Source: Hydractinia symbiolongicarpus
Taxonomy: Eukaryota; Cnidaria; Hydrozoa; Anthoathecata; Hydractiniidae
Assembly: GCF_029227915.1 (NCBI RefSeq)
Contig: NC_079889.1
Span: 5,458,001 to 5,518,000 of the forward strand
Reading direction: 5' to 3'
DNA length: 60,000 bases
Below the pieces are notes generated by a model that did not search any database, had not been told where the DNA came from, and worked only from the letters and a program-made list of their open reading frames with translations. The position numbers and the translations under genes are program-made. Positions 57,779-60,000 of this stretch are shown here, one piece after another. How positions within the stretch are numbered: position 1 is the first letter of the stretch; the number at the start of each line of letters is the position of its first letter.

Positions 57779-59123
57779 GCCTTTGTTTGTGGCACATTTA
57801 CATATGGATAAAATGTTTGATGCAAAAATTACAGAGAATCAAATGTTCCCTTGTAGCTGGCTAGCTGACGAACTGGCTACACGTTTTTTTTATATAAGAA
57901 TACTTATCTTAAAAGACACAAAATGTTCATAAATTGTTCCTAATTTTTTTTCTCATTTTATCATTTTTCTTAGTTTAATTTTAGTACTTCTTGGTTTTGA
58001 CAAAGCCTTATGTTCTTAAAATTTCCTTAATTTTCGACCTCTGAAGCCGTGTGTCCAAAATCGTTCTTATAAAAAACAAGCATATAGTGCACAAGTCCAA
58101 CATGGCACATGGCATCATTTTTTTTTCAAAGTTTTTAATCAAGGTTTTAACTCCTTTATCTTTTTATTTGCAATTTAGGATGCATTAAGTATTTATTTTA
58201 AAAATTATTCTTTCCTTTTCGAAAAATGTTGATGGAAAGTCGATTTTTTTAAATATGTATTTGGAAATGGATTTAGTTAAAAGTCTGTTTCCATTCCACT
58301 TTTCTTTTATAAGAACGCTAAGGCAAGCCTCAAAGTGTTTTTAAAGTTCTTTAATTTTCTGCCTTATAACATCTGTTGTTCCAGGTACTTCGGCGATACT
58401 TGCTACTTACACAAGTATAAAAGTAAAAAATTGACAACAATGATTGATAATTTACTAATTTGTAGCTATTTTTCATCTTTCGTTTTTTTAAATTCGTAAT
58501 GTTTTGTTTCTTTTTTCATGGAAACATATGTAGTCAAGCTTTACAAAACCTTATAATTCACCTTAAACAACTTTGTCGGTTTTTATGTTCTAATACACTT
58601 GGTTCTGATGAAAAAAAAAGTTTCTGGTTTGGTAACCTGCATGGGGATTGTTCGGGGCAATTATCCAGGGAGGGGGAGGATAAGGGGAATTAGCTGCGAA
58701 AATTATCCAGCAAAAATTTTTCTGGAACTTTCAATGAATATGTCTTTCACAATCTACGTTCATCGTGTATGGATAGCGAGGCATGTAATAATCTGTTCCA
58801 CTGCGTTTTGCTGTTATTTTTTTTTTAGTTTGAGAAATATGAAGTCCTTTTAAGTGCTCTGCTACAGCCCAGACCTGCGTAGTATGAAACTCCGTAATTT
58901 CGAGCCTTAATATTTTAATAAACTACATCTTTTTCTTCATATCTTTCGTCAATAAGAGTTTATAAGAACGTTGCGGCTGAGATTTTACTAAAAAGAACAA
59001 ATCAAGAACCTACTCAGCCTAACTTTCTTTAAAGATGAAGAACATTGTAATGTGATAGAGTTGCTAAAAAAAATTATTCTTAACAGTAACAAGCGTTTTT
59101 CACCATGCGTTTCTTCAATTCCA
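57779..59123. other. No gene recognised
   Basis: AT-rich with T-runs. A G-rich patch near 58660-58690 (CCAGGGAGGGGGAGG). No supported gene. Confidence 0.5.
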
Positions 59124-59341
59124 TTAACCCTATTTAGACCGGACATTTTGTGGTTCCAATATAGCCGGGGGATGGGGCTGAAAGTCCTTTCTCTTTCGAA
59201 ACTGACGAAAGAGTCGTTGTATTGCCACAAAACAGGACAAACATTGTTAGCACATTGGAGAAAAAACTGGGGGAAATTTGGATGACGTCATTCAGGTCAA
59301 GATGACGTAATCTTATGTTTCTGAACTTGAGAAAGGGTTAA
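59124..59341. mobile_element. TTAA-flanked short element, copy C (218 bp)
   Basis: TTAACCCTATTTAGACCGG at 59124 and, at the other end, GAGAAAGGGTTAA ending at 59341, so both ends have TTAA and CCC/GGG. The interior contains TGACGTCA at 59283. Ends agree with copies A and B only in the first 8-11 bases. Confidence 0.5.
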
Positions 59342-60000
59342 ACATTTGGTAATAGAGTGCAAAATTACTTGATAGAAACATAAATAACGGTAATGTATTA
59401 CTTTTGAACAGCTGATAAGGTTATTTGAAGAAAATAATTTCTGACCACCTGTTAGCTGATGAGTCGCAATGACAACAAACGTGACTTTATATCAATTTGT
59501 TTCATTATTCTGAAGCTAACCACGAAATTCCAACCCCTAAAACAATTATAACAAAAAATAGGGAGATGAGGGGAAGGTCTTTTTTAGTCACTGCCGCTAC
59601 TCTAACAACAACAACAGCAACAAACCTGAAGAAACGAAGAAATAAAGAGACAGTGCCAATATAAAAAATCTCTACTACTTAACAACTAGCTGCGATTATT
59701 TGTTTATAAAAAACGTGTATCTATAAACACTACTTTTTGTGAAACACAGCCGTATCTAACATCTGCGATAAAAATTACATAGGTAGAACAATACTTAGTA
59801 AAGGCTGGTTTTCACTGGAACGCTTTGTTAAAAAAAATTCAGTTTACAAATTATTTGAATTGTTTTTGATTGTGATAAAAAAACCACGTAGAATTCCACA
59901 AATTTGATTAGTGAAAAGTTAAGCTGCCATGGGAAACTTTTTAACCGGTGTAAGCAGAGCCTAACAAGAAATTGTAAACAAATCAAAATTCTTTTATTCT
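59342..60000. other. No gene recognised
   Basis: AT-rich to the end of the window; a short (AAC)n run near 59605-59625. Confidence 0.5.

Overview
The window is eukaryotic: AT-rich (about one third GC by eye), gene-poor and full of decayed transposable elements. A spliced matrix metalloproteinase with ShKT domains, DIRS, BEL/Pao, Harbinger and THAP transposon remnants, and a Polinton/virophage-like integrated element together point to a cnidarian, probably a hydrozoan. The species cannot be named from the sequence alone.

Layout. 1-3.8 kb: decayed BEL/Pao retrotransposon on the minus strand (gag, protease, start of reverse transcriptase) behind a 191-bp tandem repeat. 4.5-13.1 kb: interspersed repeats. 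These are short and long units that start TCG plus a hairpin and end in CTAG, often head to tail, with two short inverted-repeat transposons (8.1 and 8.4 kb) and a 160-bp hairpin (10.35 kb). 13.9-20.93 kb: a GC-richer island, a degraded virus-like element with a retroviral-type integrase, DUF4116-like repeats, a small Cys-rich protein, a SAP-like protein, a coiled-coil/membrane protein and candidate structural proteins. Several genes carry stops or frameshifts, and palindromes sit at gene boundaries. 21-25.5 kb: non-coding repeats, a (TA)n run and a 19-bp minisatellite.

26.5-29.2 kb: the only intact host gene I can support, a six-exon secreted metalloproteinase on the minus strand. Phases agree at all five introns and the predicted protein is 341 residues: signal peptide, propeptide with cysteine switch, catalytic domain, proline-rich linker and two ShKT domains.

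29.9-60 kb: mostly mobile-element debris. It holds TTAA-flanked piggyBac-like short elements (29.9, 50.4 and 59.1 kb), a DIRS-like fragment (32.2-33 kb), a fragment with a 2A-like motif, a cysteine-peptidase-like region and an exonuclease/endonuclease domain (33.6-34.4 kb), a long (TA)n tract (34.7 kb), a THAP plus DDE transposase broken by few lesions (36.8-38 kb), a second THAP domain (38.5 kb), a Harbinger fragment (41.6 kb) and several tandem duplications. Large stretches of 42-60 kb show nothing recognisable.

The observations most worth following are the palindromes at gene boundaries of the virus-like element, the MMP with tandem ShKT tail, the CTAG/TCG repeat family and the 2A-like peptidase/endonuclease fragment.
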